Origin: Paenibacillus xylanexedens
Lineage (GTDB): Bacteria; Bacillota; Bacilli; Paenibacillales; Paenibacillaceae
Length of the DNA stretch: 64,000 nt
Direction of reading: 5' to 3'
Assembly: GCF_001908275.1 (NCBI RefSeq)
Contig: NZ_CP018620.1
Location: 3,162,001 to 3,226,000, forward strand
In this document: in pieces, positions 33,468-42,930 of the stretch
How the letters are laid out: the number at the start of each line of letters is the position of its first letter
Position numbering within the stretch: the first letter of the stretch is position 1
Made by a program: the position numbers and the translations under genes
The notes under the pieces: generated by a model
The model's database searches: none
Seen by the model: only the letters and a program-made list of their open reading frames with translations
What the model was told of the DNA's origin: nothing

Positions 33468-34343
33468 ATGCGCGTGACACCTGTATCCATGCCATCACCA
33501 CGAAGCAGCTCGGGCCATCCGATTCGCCGCCTACGTAGCGGAATTGTTTGGACGCTGCTAACGGTCTATGGTATTTTAACATTGTATCCGTTCTACTGGC
33601 TCGTGATTAGTGCGTTCAAAACAAATGAAGATTTCTATAGCAGGCCCTTTGGTCTGCCGGAAAACTGGAATGTTGCCAATTTCAGCAATGCATGGGAAAG
33701 CTCCAGGCTGGGGACCGCTTTTGGCAATTCACTAATTGTATCGGTGGGATCACTTATTCTAACGCTGTTTATTGCAGCGCTGGCTTCATTTATCCTGGCT
33801 CGTTTCCAGTTTAGCTGGAAAGGGTTAATCATGACCTTTTTTGTTGTGGGCATGCTCATTCCGATCCATAGTACACTTGTGCCCTTATTTATCTTAATGA
33901 AACAGATGTCCTTGCTGAATACGTACTGGGCATTAATATTACCTTATACGGCTTTTGCATTGCCTACAGCTATTTTTGTGCTTACTGCATATCTGACAAG
34001 TGTTCCACGTGATATTGAAGAGGCAGCTTTCATTGATGGAACAGGACTTTGGGGATTGTTTACCCGGATCATGCTTCCCATGTCTGTCCCTGCATTGTCT
34101 ACGGTTACGATCCTGAGTTTCCTGCATGCGTGGAATGACTTTTCATTTGCGCTTGTATTCATCAACAAAACCGGATTGAAAACGTTACCGCTGGCTATTG
34201 CGAACTTTGCGGATGGGTATCAAACCGATTACGGATTAACGCTTGCTGCCATGACCCTGTCGGTCATTCCAACCATTATCTTGTATCTCATATTCCAGGA
34301 ACAGGTTATGAAAGGCATGACAGCCGGAGCTGTCAAAGGATAA
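33468..34343 (+). CDS. Sugar ABC transporter permease (MalG type)
   Basis: 291 residues and six helices. The N-terminal helix carries LLTVYGILTLYPFYWLVISAFK, characteristic of MalG-type partners; the EAA loop is VPRDIEEAAFIDGTGLWGLFTRIMLPM, and the C-terminus ends MKGMTAGAVKG, the hallmark tail of this group. GAGAGGAGG before the ATG. Only 30 bases separate it from the kinase gene, so transporter and sensor are one operon. Confidence 0.93.
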   Translation: MRVTPVSMPSPRSSSGHPIRRLRSGIVWTLLTVYGILTLYPFYWLVISAFKTNEDFYSRPFGLPENWNVANFSNAWESSRLGTAFGNSLIVSVGSLILTLFIAALASFILARFQFSWKGLIMTFFVVGMLIPIHSTLVPLFILMKQMSLLNTYWALILPYTAFALPTAIFVLTAYLTSVPRDIEEAAFIDGTGLWGLFTRIMLPMSVPALSTVTILSFLHAWNDFSFALVFINKTGLKTLPLAIANFADGYQTDYGLTLAAMTLSVIPTIILYLIFQEQVMKGMTAGAVKG

Positions 34344-34373
34344 GCGAAAGCGCATCCAGAGGAGGAGAAACGT

Positions 34374-36155
34374 TTGGCACGCTGGCTCACATCTTCGTTA
34401 CAAAGGAAGCTATCGGTCGTCGTGACGGCTTCAATGATTGTGCCATTGCTGGCCTTGGGTCTGTTCGCCTTTCTGATCTCTTCCCGCATTACAGAGCAAA
34501 AAACAAAGCTGTCCGGCATGGATACACTGAAACAGGTGGAAGCGAATCTTCGTTATATGTTACAAGATGCCGAGAACCTATCGATTTTCCTGATTGGAGA
34601 ACGGGACATCCAGCAGTATCTTAGCCACAATGAAGATCATGAGCTGGACCGGGTGGATATCCTGGGCAGGATGACCAATCTGGCTGCTTCCAAGAAATAT
34701 ATCGCCAACATCGCCATATATCCGGGACGTTTTGATGCCACATTGTCGACTGCTACCTGGTATGAATCCAATGAATCCAACCTTTCGTATCCCTCTGTTC
34801 CAAGCGGTGAAGCAGTCAAACAATGGACGGGGGTATACCCGGTGCAGAATTACGCGGGTATTCAAAATGTGATCACATTGGTTCGGCCGATTCGTAGTAT
34901 CCATGATTATCGACCCATCGGCTGGTTAGCCATTAGTCTGGATGAGAAGGCCATATCCAAGGGATGGGCCGCTCTGGGATTAGGCAGAGGGCAAGGCAGA
35001 CTGGAGCTCATCGGCAGTTCTGGAGAGATTCTGTCTTCGATGGACAAATCCCGACTTGGACTCAAGCTGGAGCAGGCCGAACCAGGAGTCACAACGTTAA
35101 TTCAGGATGGCGGTAGCGGAACAACCACATATGGCAGTGGTGACGATAAACGGACATTGCTCTATTATCCGGAAGAATTGACGGGGTGGACGTTGGTTGG
35201 AACAGTCCCTTACGACCAGTACAAGTCCGAGAATCGGTACATTCTTATTCTGACCGGTTGCGCCGTTGCCATGTCTGCTGCGATCAGTGCTGCCTTGGTC
35301 TGGTTTACGGTGCGCCGTGTGACGAGGCCGCTTCGTGTGCTTACCAGACATCTGTCCCGAATTGATCCGGAACGTCCTCTTCCGCTGTTTCGGTCTGAAA
35401 GTGATGACGAGATTGGCAGGCTTGGGGAGAGTTACAATCTGCTCGGTGCACATATTCAGTTATTGAAGGAAGAGGTTATTCGAGGTGAAGCTCGCAAAAA
35501 AGAAGCGGATCTTCGGGTGCTTCAGGCGCAGATTAACCCGCACTTTCTGTATAACACGCTCTCTTCGATTCACTGGATTGCCTTGATGTCTGAAGAGAAG
35601 CGGATCGCGGATATGGTTGAGGGCTTGAGTGATTTTCTACGTATCAGCTTGAACAATGGTCAGGATTACTGCCCTGTGGAACAGGAGATTGCTCATATTC
35701 GCCATTATGTGCGTGTGCAGTCGATTCGTTTCCCTGATCAATTTGTGTTGCATTATATCGTAGATCCAGCGCTTGAGAAGCGAATGATGCTGAAGCTATT
35801 GCTGCAACCGCTTGTTGAGAACGCTATGATTCATGGCATTCAGCCCAAAGCAGGCGTGGGTACCATCACCATAATGATTCGCAAGGACCCGGATAATGAA
35901 CAGATGAATGTGCTGGTGCTGGATGATGGTGTCGGCATGGAGCCGGACAGGCTGGAACAATTAAGGATAAGCATTAGGGAATGGAAGGGAAAACAGCCGG
36001 AAAAACAGCTAAACCAAGGCGGTTATGGGCTCTGCAATGTGAATGAGAGACTGCTGCTCCATTATGGAGCGGATGCACAGCTTGAAGTGGACAGCAGGGT
36101 TGGGGGAGGTACCCGGATTTCGTTTTCCATTCCAATCTTGGAGGGTTCGCCATGA
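34374..36155 (+). CDS. Sensor histidine kinase, YesM type (system 1)
   Basis: 593 residues in the membrane. Helix at about 15-37, extracellular sensor to about 300, second helix (YILILTGCAVAMSAAISAALVW), a HAMP (RRVTRPLRVLTRHLSR...), then the His_kinase domain: QAQINPHFLYNTL with the phosphoacceptor H390, an HATPase with LQPLVENAMIHGI (N box), VLDDGVGMEPD and GYGLCNVNERLLLHYG. It probably senses the sugar imported by the preceding transporter. Start is TTG with GAGGAGGAG 7 bases before. The stop overlaps the regulator start by ATGA. Confidence 0.93.
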   Translation: MARWLTSSLQRKLSVVVTASMIVPLLALGLFAFLISSRITEQKTKLSGMDTLKQVEANLRYMLQDAENLSIFLIGERDIQQYLSHNEDHELDRVDILGRMTNLAASKKYIANIAIYPGRFDATLSTATWYESNESNLSYPSVPSGEAVKQWTGVYPVQNYAGIQNVITLVRPIRSIHDYRPIGWLAISLDEKAISKGWAALGLGRGQGRLELIGSSGEILSSMDKSRLGLKLEQAEPGVTTLIQDGGSGTTTYGSGDDKRTLLYYPEELTGWTLVGTVPYDQYKSENRYILILTGCAVAMSAAISAALVWFTVRRVTRPLRVLTRHLSRIDPERPLPLFRSESDDEIGRLGESYNLLGAHIQLLKEEVIRGEARKKEADLRVLQAQINPHFLYNTLSSIHWIALMSEEKRIADMVEGLSDFLRISLNNGQDYCPVEQEIAHIRHYVRVQSIRFPDQFVLHYIVDPALEKRMMLKLLLQPLVENAMIHGIQPKAGVGTITIMIRKDPDNEQMNVLVLDDGVGMEPDRLEQLRISIREWKGKQPEKQLNQGGYGLCNVNERLLLHYGADAQLEVDSRVGGGTRISFSIPILEGSP

Positions 36156-37738
36156 GACTATTAATTGTTGATGATGAAGTGATTATCCGTACAGGGCTTG
36201 CCAGCGTTATCGCTTGGCATGAACTCGGAATTGAACTTCTTCAACCTGCTGCCTCGGCAGAGGAGGCGTTAACACGTTTGGCTGAGGAACGTCCACATAT
36301 CCTGATGACGGATATTCGGATGACAGGCAGATCGGGGCTGGAACTGGCAGAAGAGGGACTGCGATTGTTATCTGAGCTAGAGGTTATTATTTTGTCCGGA
36401 TACGATGACTTTTCTTATGCGCAGCAGGCGATTCGCCAAGGTGTTACAGATTATCTGCTCAAAACAAGCAAGCCGGAAGAGATCATCAAAACCGTATTAC
36501 AGGCCAAACAGCGAATCACGGAACGTTGGGCAGAGAAGTCCAGAGAGGGACAGCTTATGCGGGAGAATCGAGAGCGGTTATTTGCCGGGTGGATCATTGA
36601 TGGTGACACCGCTTCGGGCCATTTCCCTTCATTTTTGCGATCTGATGCTGGAAAAGAGGCAGGGATTGGTGGCCTTGATGATGAACAGATTCTCAGACAA
36701 GTCATTATTCTTCGAGCAGAGGGTTGGGATCGATCCTCGGATGCGCTATTACGATTTGCGGTGCAGAATACCCTGGAGGATATGTTACCTGGTGCCATTG
36801 CTCATGTAGAGAAACAGCAAATTATCTGTGTAGTTGCATGGCCGCCTGTGGAACATGAATATACGTTCAGGCTGGAGAGTGCACTACGTCGGGTGGAGCA
36901 ATTACTGAAGTGCACCGTGCGCGCAGCGATAGGTCTGCCTATGCGTGGATATGCAGATCTGCACGAAAGCTACAGAACTGCTTCAGCTGCATTCCGATAT
37001 CGGGGTTTGATGGATTATAAAGTATGGCATTATGAGCACGTTCAGGATCGCCAAGGTGGTAAAACTGTACTTACGCACGAAGAGGAGACCACACTTGGTA
37101 CATTATTGCTGGATAATGATTCAGTCACGTTAACGACATGGACGCGAGAACTTGTGGCTAATCTGATTACAGAACCGGAGGTCACACCAGAATCGTTCAC
37201 TGCTTGTTTGCACTCGGCCATCATTGCCGGTCATCGCTGGCTGACTCGCACAATGCGAGCTACAGGGCGTGAAGAACCCGCAAGGCTCGAGCCTTGGTTG
37301 CCGGAACCGGATGCTGAAGCTGGTGACCTCGGGGATATGCTGTTCCATCATCTGTATGGTCTGATGCATGTCTATCATAGCCGAATGGGTCAGGGACAGG
37401 CTGCCCATGTGCAGAAGGCTATTGGTTATATTGAATCATCATTGGCACACGATATTAATTTACAGCTGGTAGCTGGACATGTTCATTTGCATCCGGGTCA
37501 CCTCAGTGAGCTGTTTAAAAAAGAAATGGGTGTGACCTTCGGAGATTTTGTCACCGATATGCGTATACGAAGAGCGATGGATATGCTCGCGGTGTCTCCA
37601 GCGAAGGTCAGTGAAGTTGCTGCCATCAGCGGCTACGAGGACGTGAAATATTTTAGCAGGCTGTTCAAAAAACATACCGGCAAAACCCCGAGTGAATATC
37701 GCGAAGAGGCGTTGTCGTTCAAGCCTTCGGGAATTTAG
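36152..37738 (+). CDS. Response regulator, YesN type, AraC DNA-binding (system 1)
   Basis: 528 residues. REC domain 1-125 with phosphoacceptor D54 (MTDIRM) and the K of LLKTSKPEE; a middle region of about 280 residues; and two HTH helices of an AraC domain at about 425-525 (DINLQLVAGHVHLHPGHLSELFKKEMG..., ISGYEDVKYFSRLFKKHTGKTPSEYR). It should activate the transporter and mannosidase genes. ATGA overlap with the kinase. A gap of 90 bases precedes the mannosidase. Confidence 0.93.
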   Translation: MRLLIVDDEVIIRTGLASVIAWHELGIELLQPAASAEEALTRLAEERPHILMTDIRMTGRSGLELAEEGLRLLSELEVIILSGYDDFSYAQQAIRQGVTDYLLKTSKPEEIIKTVLQAKQRITERWAEKSREGQLMRENRERLFAGWIIDGDTASGHFPSFLRSDAGKEAGIGGLDDEQILRQVIILRAEGWDRSSDALLRFAVQNTLEDMLPGAIAHVEKQQIICVVAWPPVEHEYTFRLESALRRVEQLLKCTVRAAIGLPMRGYADLHESYRTASAAFRYRGLMDYKVWHYEHVQDRQGGKTVLTHEEETTLGTLLLDNDSVTLTTWTRELVANLITEPEVTPESFTACLHSAIIAGHRWLTRTMRATGREEPARLEPWLPEPDAEAGDLGDMLFHHLYGLMHVYHSRMGQGQAAHVQKAIGYIESSLAHDINLQLVAGHVHLHPGHLSELFKKEMGVTFGDFVTDMRIRRAMDMLAVSPAKVSEVAAISGYEDVKYFSRLFKKHTGKTPSEYREEALSFKPSGI

Positions 37739-37772
37739 AGATGAGCAGATTAGGAAACATGTCTTGCCTTTC

Positions 37773-37786
37773 TGCAAACGTTTTCG
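37773..37786 (+). promoter_or_regulatory. Possible LacI/CcpA-type operator before the mannosidase
   Basis: TGCAAACGTTTTCG has two mismatches to the cre consensus and a LacI-like GCAAACGTTT core; it lies 43 bases before the start. Confidence 0.3.
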
Positions 37787-37828
37787 ATATGGTATTACTC
37801 AGGGTTATTGGAGAGTGAGGGCGTACTG

Positions 37829-40405
37829 ATGAAGACCCATAATTCAAGTCAGGATTTATCGGGACAATGGAAGATACAGCATTTTGAAGTTGGAGAGAAG
37901 CGGGCAATGGATGTGGCAGCTGCTGCGCTGGATGACCGTTTCTGGATCGGGGCTGAAGTGCCTGGCGATGTACATGCTGCATTGGTTGAGCGCAGTATCA
38001 TTGATCCGCCCTATTACGGACATAATGATGCCAAAAGTCGCTGGATTGAGCAAAAGGAATGGTGGTACCGCACAACCTTCAATCTGGTGAGAGATGCAGA
38101 GACGGAGGAGCACTTTGAATTGGTGTTCGAAGGATTGGATACGTTTGCAACAGTCTACGTGAACGGCCATGAAGTCGGGAAAACGGCCAATATGCTCATG
38201 TCACATGCATTTGATGTAACATCTCTGGTACGCAGCGGCTGGAATGCGATTGCTGTCAAGTTTGATCCGCTTCATCTGCATCACCGGGACAAAGAAACCT
38301 TTGACTGGTCCTCGTACACGAAGGAACGGCCATGGTTGCGTAAAGCAGCGATGAACTTTGGCTGGGACTGGGGGCCACGCATGGTTACAGTGGGGATCTG
38401 GGGTGCGGTAAGACTGGAAAAACGAACAATCGCCAAGCTGGAAAATGTGTATGCTCGCACGGAATCAGTCACTACTGAGATGGCTGTTTTGCGTGTCACA
38501 GCAGATGTGGAATCCGTTTTGTCTTTCCGTAGCAAACAAAAACGAGAGCAGGCTGTGGTTGCGTCCTGTAATGTTCGTTTGCTGGATCGTAGCGGTATTG
38601 AGGTGGCAGGTGCCACTGAACTACCCGTAGAGGGAGGCAAAGCGGATACCACATTGAACGTTACGTCACCACAGTTATGGTGGACTCATGATCTAGGTGA
38701 ACCTTATCTGTATACGCTGGAGGTTACATTGTACGCAGATGGTATTGAGGTGGACCGTTATAGCGAGCCTTATGGGTTACGAACGATTGAGCTGGCTCTT
38801 CACAATGAACGGGGTGAAGATGCATTTGCTTTTATCCTGAACGGAGTCAAAGTATATGCCAAGGGTGCCAACTGGATTCCGGCTGATCATCTGATTGGTG
38901 CCATCCCGAACTCCCGGTATCGGGAGCTTGTCGAGCTGTCGGTGGAAGGGCATATGAACATGCTGCGTGTCTGGGCTGGTGGTATATATGAGAAGGATGT
39001 CTTCTACGATGAATGTGATCGGCAAGGGGTGTTGGTTTGGCAGGATTTTGCATTCGCGAATGCACTGTTCCCGGATTTCAATCGTGATTTCATGGATAAT
39101 GTACGACAAGAGGTAGAAAACAATGTCCTGCGCCTGCGTAACCGTGCCTCGCTTGCTATTTGGTGTGGTAATAACGAGATTGACTGGCTCTATGATATGA
39201 AGTCGGCAAGTGGAGATATTACCAGTCCGTTCTACGGCGAACAGATCTATCATGAGCTAATCCCTGAAGTGCTGGAGCGCTTGGATCTGTCTCGTCCGTA
39301 CTGGCCTTCTTCGCCGTTCGGAGACAGCAACGGTCAGGATGCGAATGACCCGGATGTGGGGGATCGCCACAACTGGCAGGTATGGCATGGTTCGGTCTAT
39401 CCAAGGAAGCATGGAGAGCCACCGCTGCTGGACTACAGCATTGAAGGTGTAACGTTCAAAAATTATAAAAAGGATCATGCGTTGTTCAGCAGTGAATTTG
39501 GTATGCATGCCTCGGCCAATCGTTACACACTGGAGAGAAATATGCCCGCAGATCAGTTTTACTGGGGCAGTCCGGAGATGGCCTATCGTAACAAAGATAC
39601 CAATCATCAGAAAGGTATTCTGCTAATGGAGGGTTACACAGGAATTCCGCAAAATATAGAAGAGTATATGAACTACTCCATGCTTACTCAAGCAGAAGGG
39701 CTGCGATATGGAATTGAACATTTCCGGCGCATCAATCACCGCAACAACGGAGCGCTTGTGTGGCAATTGAATGACAGTTGGCCAGGAACAAGCTGGTCCA
39801 TGATTGATTATGAACTGCTGCCGAAGGCATCCTTTTATTACGGGAAAATATTCTTTCATCCTGTCTTGTTGTCACTGGAGCATGAGCCGGGGGAGCCGCT
39901 TGCATTGTGGGTTGTGAACGATACACGTGAAGTCTTGGAAGGGGAGCTTCGACTCAATGTCTATGCATTGAATGGAGATAAGATCTACTCCAGCTCACAT
40001 GCTGTTGAAGTAACATCTCAAACCTCACTGTGTATTGCTGAATTAACTGAAGCAGAGGTGCTACAGGGCAGACGTGCGGAGGAAGTAATGGTTGAGCTGG
40101 TATCCGAAGGATTTGCGGCGCCGATTAATCGGTACTTCTTGAGTGATCCTAAGGATGTGACGTTGCCAGAGTCGCAATTGAGCGTACATGTGAACGAAGA
40201 GGAACAGTCTGTAACGGTTACGGCCAGTGGTGCGATTGCACGATTGGTGAAGCTGGAGCTTCCCCTTGGGCGTGTACGATTCAGTGACAATTATTTCGAT
40301 CTGCTCCCCGGTGAGAGCCGGACGGTAAGACTTCGTCATCCGGAGCAGTCTTCTCTGCCTTTGACAGAACTTCGGGTCAGTGCCATGAACGGCAGAGAAG
40401 GATAA
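37829..40405 (+). CDS. Beta-mannosidase, glycoside hydrolase family 2
   Basis: About 858 residues, intracellular (no signal peptide). Removes terminal beta-mannose from manno-oligosaccharides. Domain order as in GH2: an N-terminal sugar-binding domain (SGQWKIQHFEVG...AEVPGDVHAALVE, WWYRTTF, FEGLDTFATVYVNG), a beta-sandwich, then the TIM barrel, with acid/base E450 in WCGNNEIDW and nucleophile E556 in FSSEFGMHA; WQLNDSWPGTSWSMIDY near residue 645 is also typical of beta-mannosidases. The WCGNNE plus W-x-D-x-A-F pair sets it apart from beta-galactosidases and glucuronidases. ATG at 37829 has GTGAGGGCG before it. Last gene of the mannoside locus. Confidence 0.95.
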   Translation: MKTHNSSQDLSGQWKIQHFEVGEKRAMDVAAAALDDRFWIGAEVPGDVHAALVERSIIDPPYYGHNDAKSRWIEQKEWWYRTTFNLVRDAETEEHFELVFEGLDTFATVYVNGHEVGKTANMLMSHAFDVTSLVRSGWNAIAVKFDPLHLHHRDKETFDWSSYTKERPWLRKAAMNFGWDWGPRMVTVGIWGAVRLEKRTIAKLENVYARTESVTTEMAVLRVTADVESVLSFRSKQKREQAVVASCNVRLLDRSGIEVAGATELPVEGGKADTTLNVTSPQLWWTHDLGEPYLYTLEVTLYADGIEVDRYSEPYGLRTIELALHNERGEDAFAFILNGVKVYAKGANWIPADHLIGAIPNSRYRELVELSVEGHMNMLRVWAGGIYEKDVFYDECDRQGVLVWQDFAFANALFPDFNRDFMDNVRQEVENNVLRLRNRASLAIWCGNNEIDWLYDMKSASGDITSPFYGEQIYHELIPEVLERLDLSRPYWPSSPFGDSNGQDANDPDVGDRHNWQVWHGSVYPRKHGEPPLLDYSIEGVTFKNYKKDHALFSSEFGMHASANRYTLERNMPADQFYWGSPEMAYRNKDTNHQKGILLMEGYTGIPQNIEEYMNYSMLTQAEGLRYGIEHFRRINHRNNGALVWQLNDSWPGTSWSMIDYELLPKASFYYGKIFFHPVLLSLEHEPGEPLALWVVNDTREVLEGELRLNVYALNGDKIYSSSHAVEVTSQTSLCIAELTEAEVLQGRRAEEVMVELVSEGFAAPINRYFLSDPKDVTLPESQLSVHVNEEEQSVTVTASGAIARLVKLELPLGRVRFSDNYFDLLPGESRTVRLRHPEQSSLPLTELRVSAMNGREG

Positions 40406-40442
40406 AATATAAATAACAGACTCCGAATCTTATTCGAGGTTC

Positions 40443-40478
40443 AAGGTGGTCATCCTGATCAGGGATGCCACCTTTTTT
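40443..40478 (+). terminator. Terminator after the beta-mannosidase
   Basis: AAGGTGGTCATCC, a 6-base loop, GGGATGCCACC and T6. Confidence 0.88.
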
Positions 40479-40590
40479 ACTTTTGCAGCAGGGTGAGTTC
40501 CTGTCGTTGTGTCAGGTGGTTTTGTCCTTATTCCACAAGCGAAACTTCCAATCGGGTTCACATCTTGGCACATTCGGGTTAGAATGATAA

Positions 40591-40604
40591 AGAAATCGTT
40601 TTCA
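40591..40604 (+). promoter_or_regulatory. cre-like sequence before the small membrane protein
   Basis: AGAAATCGTTTTCA differs from TGWAANCGNTNWCA only at the first base. It ends one base before the ribosome site (AAAGGAGG), so a bound repressor would act downstream of the promoter. Confidence 0.35.
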
Positions 40605-40619
40605 AAAGGAGGTGGATTC

Positions 40620-40847
40620 ATGTCATTTGTCTTTTATCCGGGGATGGTTATATTCATTCTGATGTTGATCCTGCTGATTATTGGTATTGTATATATCGTT
40701 CGTAAAAGCAAACAAGTATTGCGCCGCTTAAGCAATCTGGAGAAAGCAGTATATGAAAAAGATAACATCTCATCCTATCCGAAGGACGTTGATACTGTAC
40801 AAGAAGCACCCAGAGAAGACACGTTTGCTCCACGCAAACGAAAATGA
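40620..40847 (+). CDS. Small membrane protein
   Basis: 75 residues: one hydrophobic helix (residues about 8-28, FILMLILLIIGIVYIV) followed by a basic segment, a short helix (SKQVLRRLSNLEKAVYE) and an acidic, then basic tail. The layout suggests a single-pass protein with a cytoplasmic coil. AAAGGAGG precedes ATG 40620; a longer frame upstream is not needed. No known family. Confidence 0.75.
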   Translation: MSFVFYPGMVIFILMLILLIIGIVYIVRKSKQVLRRLSNLEKAVYEKDNISSYPKDVDTVQEAPREDTFAPRKRK

Positions 40848-40885
40848 AGAAGGATACGGAATTACATAAAAGATAAACCAACAAA

Positions 40886-40930
40886 CCAAACAGCCGATTC
40901 TTCTCTATGAGGAAGTGATCGGCTGTTTGG
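40886..40930. terminator. Convergent hairpin between the small membrane protein and the monooxygenase
   Basis: CCAAACAGCCGAT and ATCGGCTGTTTGG (13 bp) around a 19-base loop. On the minus strand the stem ends in TGTTTGGTTTG, so it most likely ends the monooxygenase transcript. Confidence 0.7.
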
Positions 40931-40962
40931 GCATAAAGGCATTTTATCTGTATTAACTAGGT

Positions 40963-42084
40963 TTAGAGAAAGGATTCATACCGCTGTTGGAAAGAGGATT
41001 CCATCTCCACTTGTCGTGCAAGTTGCTGCTGTACCTTTGCACCGCGAATCGTCTGAAGTTCCTGAAGTTGTGCAGTGGAACTGAATTGATCTGCAGCCAT
41101 TTGGACAAGTAATTCGGAGAGCACATCCGCATCTTCGAGCGCGGCATTAAGTCCAAACGCACCGGTTGGTGTCATGGTATGAGCGGCATCACCGATAAGT
41201 ACAACATTGTCCTGTGCCCACGACTGGCAATAGCTGCTTTCGACGGATAACAGAACAAAATCACTCCAGCTCTGAATGTTGGCAGCTACAGAATCAGACA
41301 GGCAAGGAAAAGCAGATACAAGTTTATCTACAAAAGGAGCTATCGGCTGCTCTCGCAGCTTGGAGTAAGCTCCTTCGGGAATGTTCCATCCAATCTGAAC
41401 ATAACCGCCGAACTGTGAGAACAGTGCGAGCTGTTGACCATCCATGCTGGCCATTCGAACAGCGGGTTCCCAACCTACGGGTGCCGGAATGCGTGCCCAG
41501 AGCAGATCATACCCATGCTTACGAATCTCCGGGGTTATACCGGAATGTTTGCGTACAGCAGAGTATCTGCCATCAGCACCCACAATTACAGATGCTTCAA
41601 TGGAGGCAGGAACACCCTTCTGCCGAATGTTAATACCCACGACCTGCCCGTTCTTGTCTCGTAACAAACCGGTCATAATCGTATTGAATAGTACTTGTTC
41701 GTTTGAATTGTGCTGCTGAGCGTGCGACACGATGGCCTCCAGGAGATGATCTTGGGGTACATGAATACCAACATGAGATTCTCCATTGCCGGGTGATACC
41801 GTATGAATAATCTGCCCATTTTCGCAATACTGAATCTGTTCCAAGAGCAGCGCTCCGCGTTCCTGAATGAGGGAATAGAGGCCGTGTTTATTTAAAATGG
41901 CTTCGCCGTCCACATTGAGCAACTCCCCGCGAAACGATTTGTGCAGGTGGGGCTGCCGCTCAATGAGCATCGTGGAAATTCCTTTTTGATTCAGTAAATA
42001 AGAAAGCAAAGCACCGCCAGGTCCAGCACCGACGATGCAAACATCCGTTTTGAGTTGTGATTGTATATTCTGATTCATGTGCAT
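40963..42084 (-). CDS. FAD-dependent aromatic-ring-type monooxygenase
   Basis: 373 residues. N-terminal FAD Rossmann motif DVCIVGAGPGGALLSYLL, a conserved R-G-E-L-L region near residue 55 (FRGELLNVDG), IVGADGRYSAVRK (DG motif) and IGDAAHTMTP-x-G-A-F-G-L-N-A-A-L-E-D-A (GD motif). This is the PHBH/UbiH-type monooxygenase superfamily; the substrate is unknown, commonly an aromatic compound or drug such as tetracycline or rifampin. Divergent from a MarR gene, so it is probably repressed by it and induced by a small aromatic molecule. ATG 42084 (or 42078) after AAGGGAC. Confidence 0.88.
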   Translation of the reverse strand: MHMNQNIQSQLKTDVCIVGAGPGGALLSYLLNQKGISTMLIERQPHLHKSFRGELLNVDGEAILNKHGLYSLIQERGALLLEQIQYCENGQIIHTVSPGNGESHVGIHVPQDHLLEAIVSHAQQHNSNEQVLFNTIMTGLLRDKNGQVVGINIRQKGVPASIEASVIVGADGRYSAVRKHSGITPEIRKHGYDLLWARIPAPVGWEPAVRMASMDGQQLALFSQFGGYVQIGWNIPEGAYSKLREQPIAPFVDKLVSAFPCLSDSVAANIQSWSDFVLLSVESSYCQSWAQDNVVLIGDAAHTMTPTGAFGLNAALEDADVLSELLVQMAADQFSSTAQLQELQTIRGAKVQQQLARQVEMESSFQQRYESFL

Positions 42085-42149
42085 AAGTCCCTTGCATTAT
42101 AATGGTGACGCTTTATTTACTTTATAACAACAAATTTATTAAAATCATT

Positions 42150-42174
42150 AAGTAACTAAAAGTAACTTTAAAGA
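42150..42174. promoter_or_regulatory. Candidate MarR operator
   Basis: AAGTAACTAAAAGTAACTTT holds two AAGTAACT direct repeats, the second centred in the near-palindrome AAAGT-A-ACTTT, in the shared divergent promoter region. Confidence 0.4.
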
Positions 42175-42349
42175 TATAGGTTATTATAAACAAACCCGTT
42201 GCCATAATGCAATAGGTGAAACCCAAAATAAAACAAGAGTCTTGCAGTCAACGATAGGGTGTCGGATACAAGCGCATTTTTCACAAACATCATAGTGTAA
42301 ATATGTTACAATATAAGGTAGGTTATGATGAAAGGCAGGAGGAACGTTT

Positions 42350-42832
42350 ATGAGCCCGGATACGGAGCGAAACTCTCAATTGGCAAATGTGGATCAATTG
42401 TTGGAGGCCTTCTTCAGATATAAAAATAAAGTATTGGATCAGCAGCAGAAGACCGAAACCAACTGTAAACTGAATCCGACAAAAAGTCATATATTGGGCA
42501 TGATTTTACGTGAAAAACGCTGCATGGCGGTTGATGTGGCCAGACAACTCAGTTTGTCTTCTGGCGCAACCACCATTGTACTGAATCAACTGGAGACGGA
42601 AGGGTTAATCCAGCGGGTGCGCAGTGAAGAAGATCGGAGAATTGTGTGGCTGTCCTTAACGGATGAAGGCGCGCAGCTTGCCAAGACACTTAATGCGAAT
42701 CGCGGCCGAATGACGTGGGAATTGTTGCAAGCACTTTCCGAAGAGGAGCAACAGCAGATGTTTGGCATGCTGAAGAAAATTGAGCTGAAACTGCTGGAGA
42801 ACATGAAGTCGTTTGAGCAGATCCACCGGTAG
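42350..42832 (+). CDS. MarR family transcriptional regulator
   Basis: 160 residues. The winged-helix core reads KSHILGMILREKRCMAVDVARQLSLSSGATTIVLNQLETEGLIQRVRSEEDRRIVWLSLTDEGAQLA, with the DRR wing arginines; flanking helices form the dimer. It presumably controls itself and the divergent monooxygenase gene, opening on ligand binding. GCAGGAGG before ATG. The 265-base gap to the monooxygenase has paired repeats suited as its operator. Confidence 0.9.
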   Translation: MSPDTERNSQLANVDQLLEAFFRYKNKVLDQQQKTETNCKLNPTKSHILGMILREKRCMAVDVARQLSLSSGATTIVLNQLETEGLIQRVRSEEDRRIVWLSLTDEGAQLAKTLNANRGRMTWELLQALSEEEQQQMFGMLKKIELKLLENMKSFEQIHR

Positions 42833-42856
42833 TCCATAAAATGACTTGATTCCTTG

Positions 42857-42922
42857 AAGACGTCAGTCCTCATGAGTTCGTCCCTAATTGCGGGGGGATG
42901 AACCTTGAAGACTGGCGTTTTT
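42857..42922. terminator. Long bidirectional terminator between marR and yneQ
   Basis: GAAGACGTCAGTC and GACTGGCGTTTTT outer arms with a nested GTTCGTCCC/GGGGGATGAAC stem; genes converge here. Confidence 0.75.
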
Positions 42923-42930
42923 GAGTTGGT

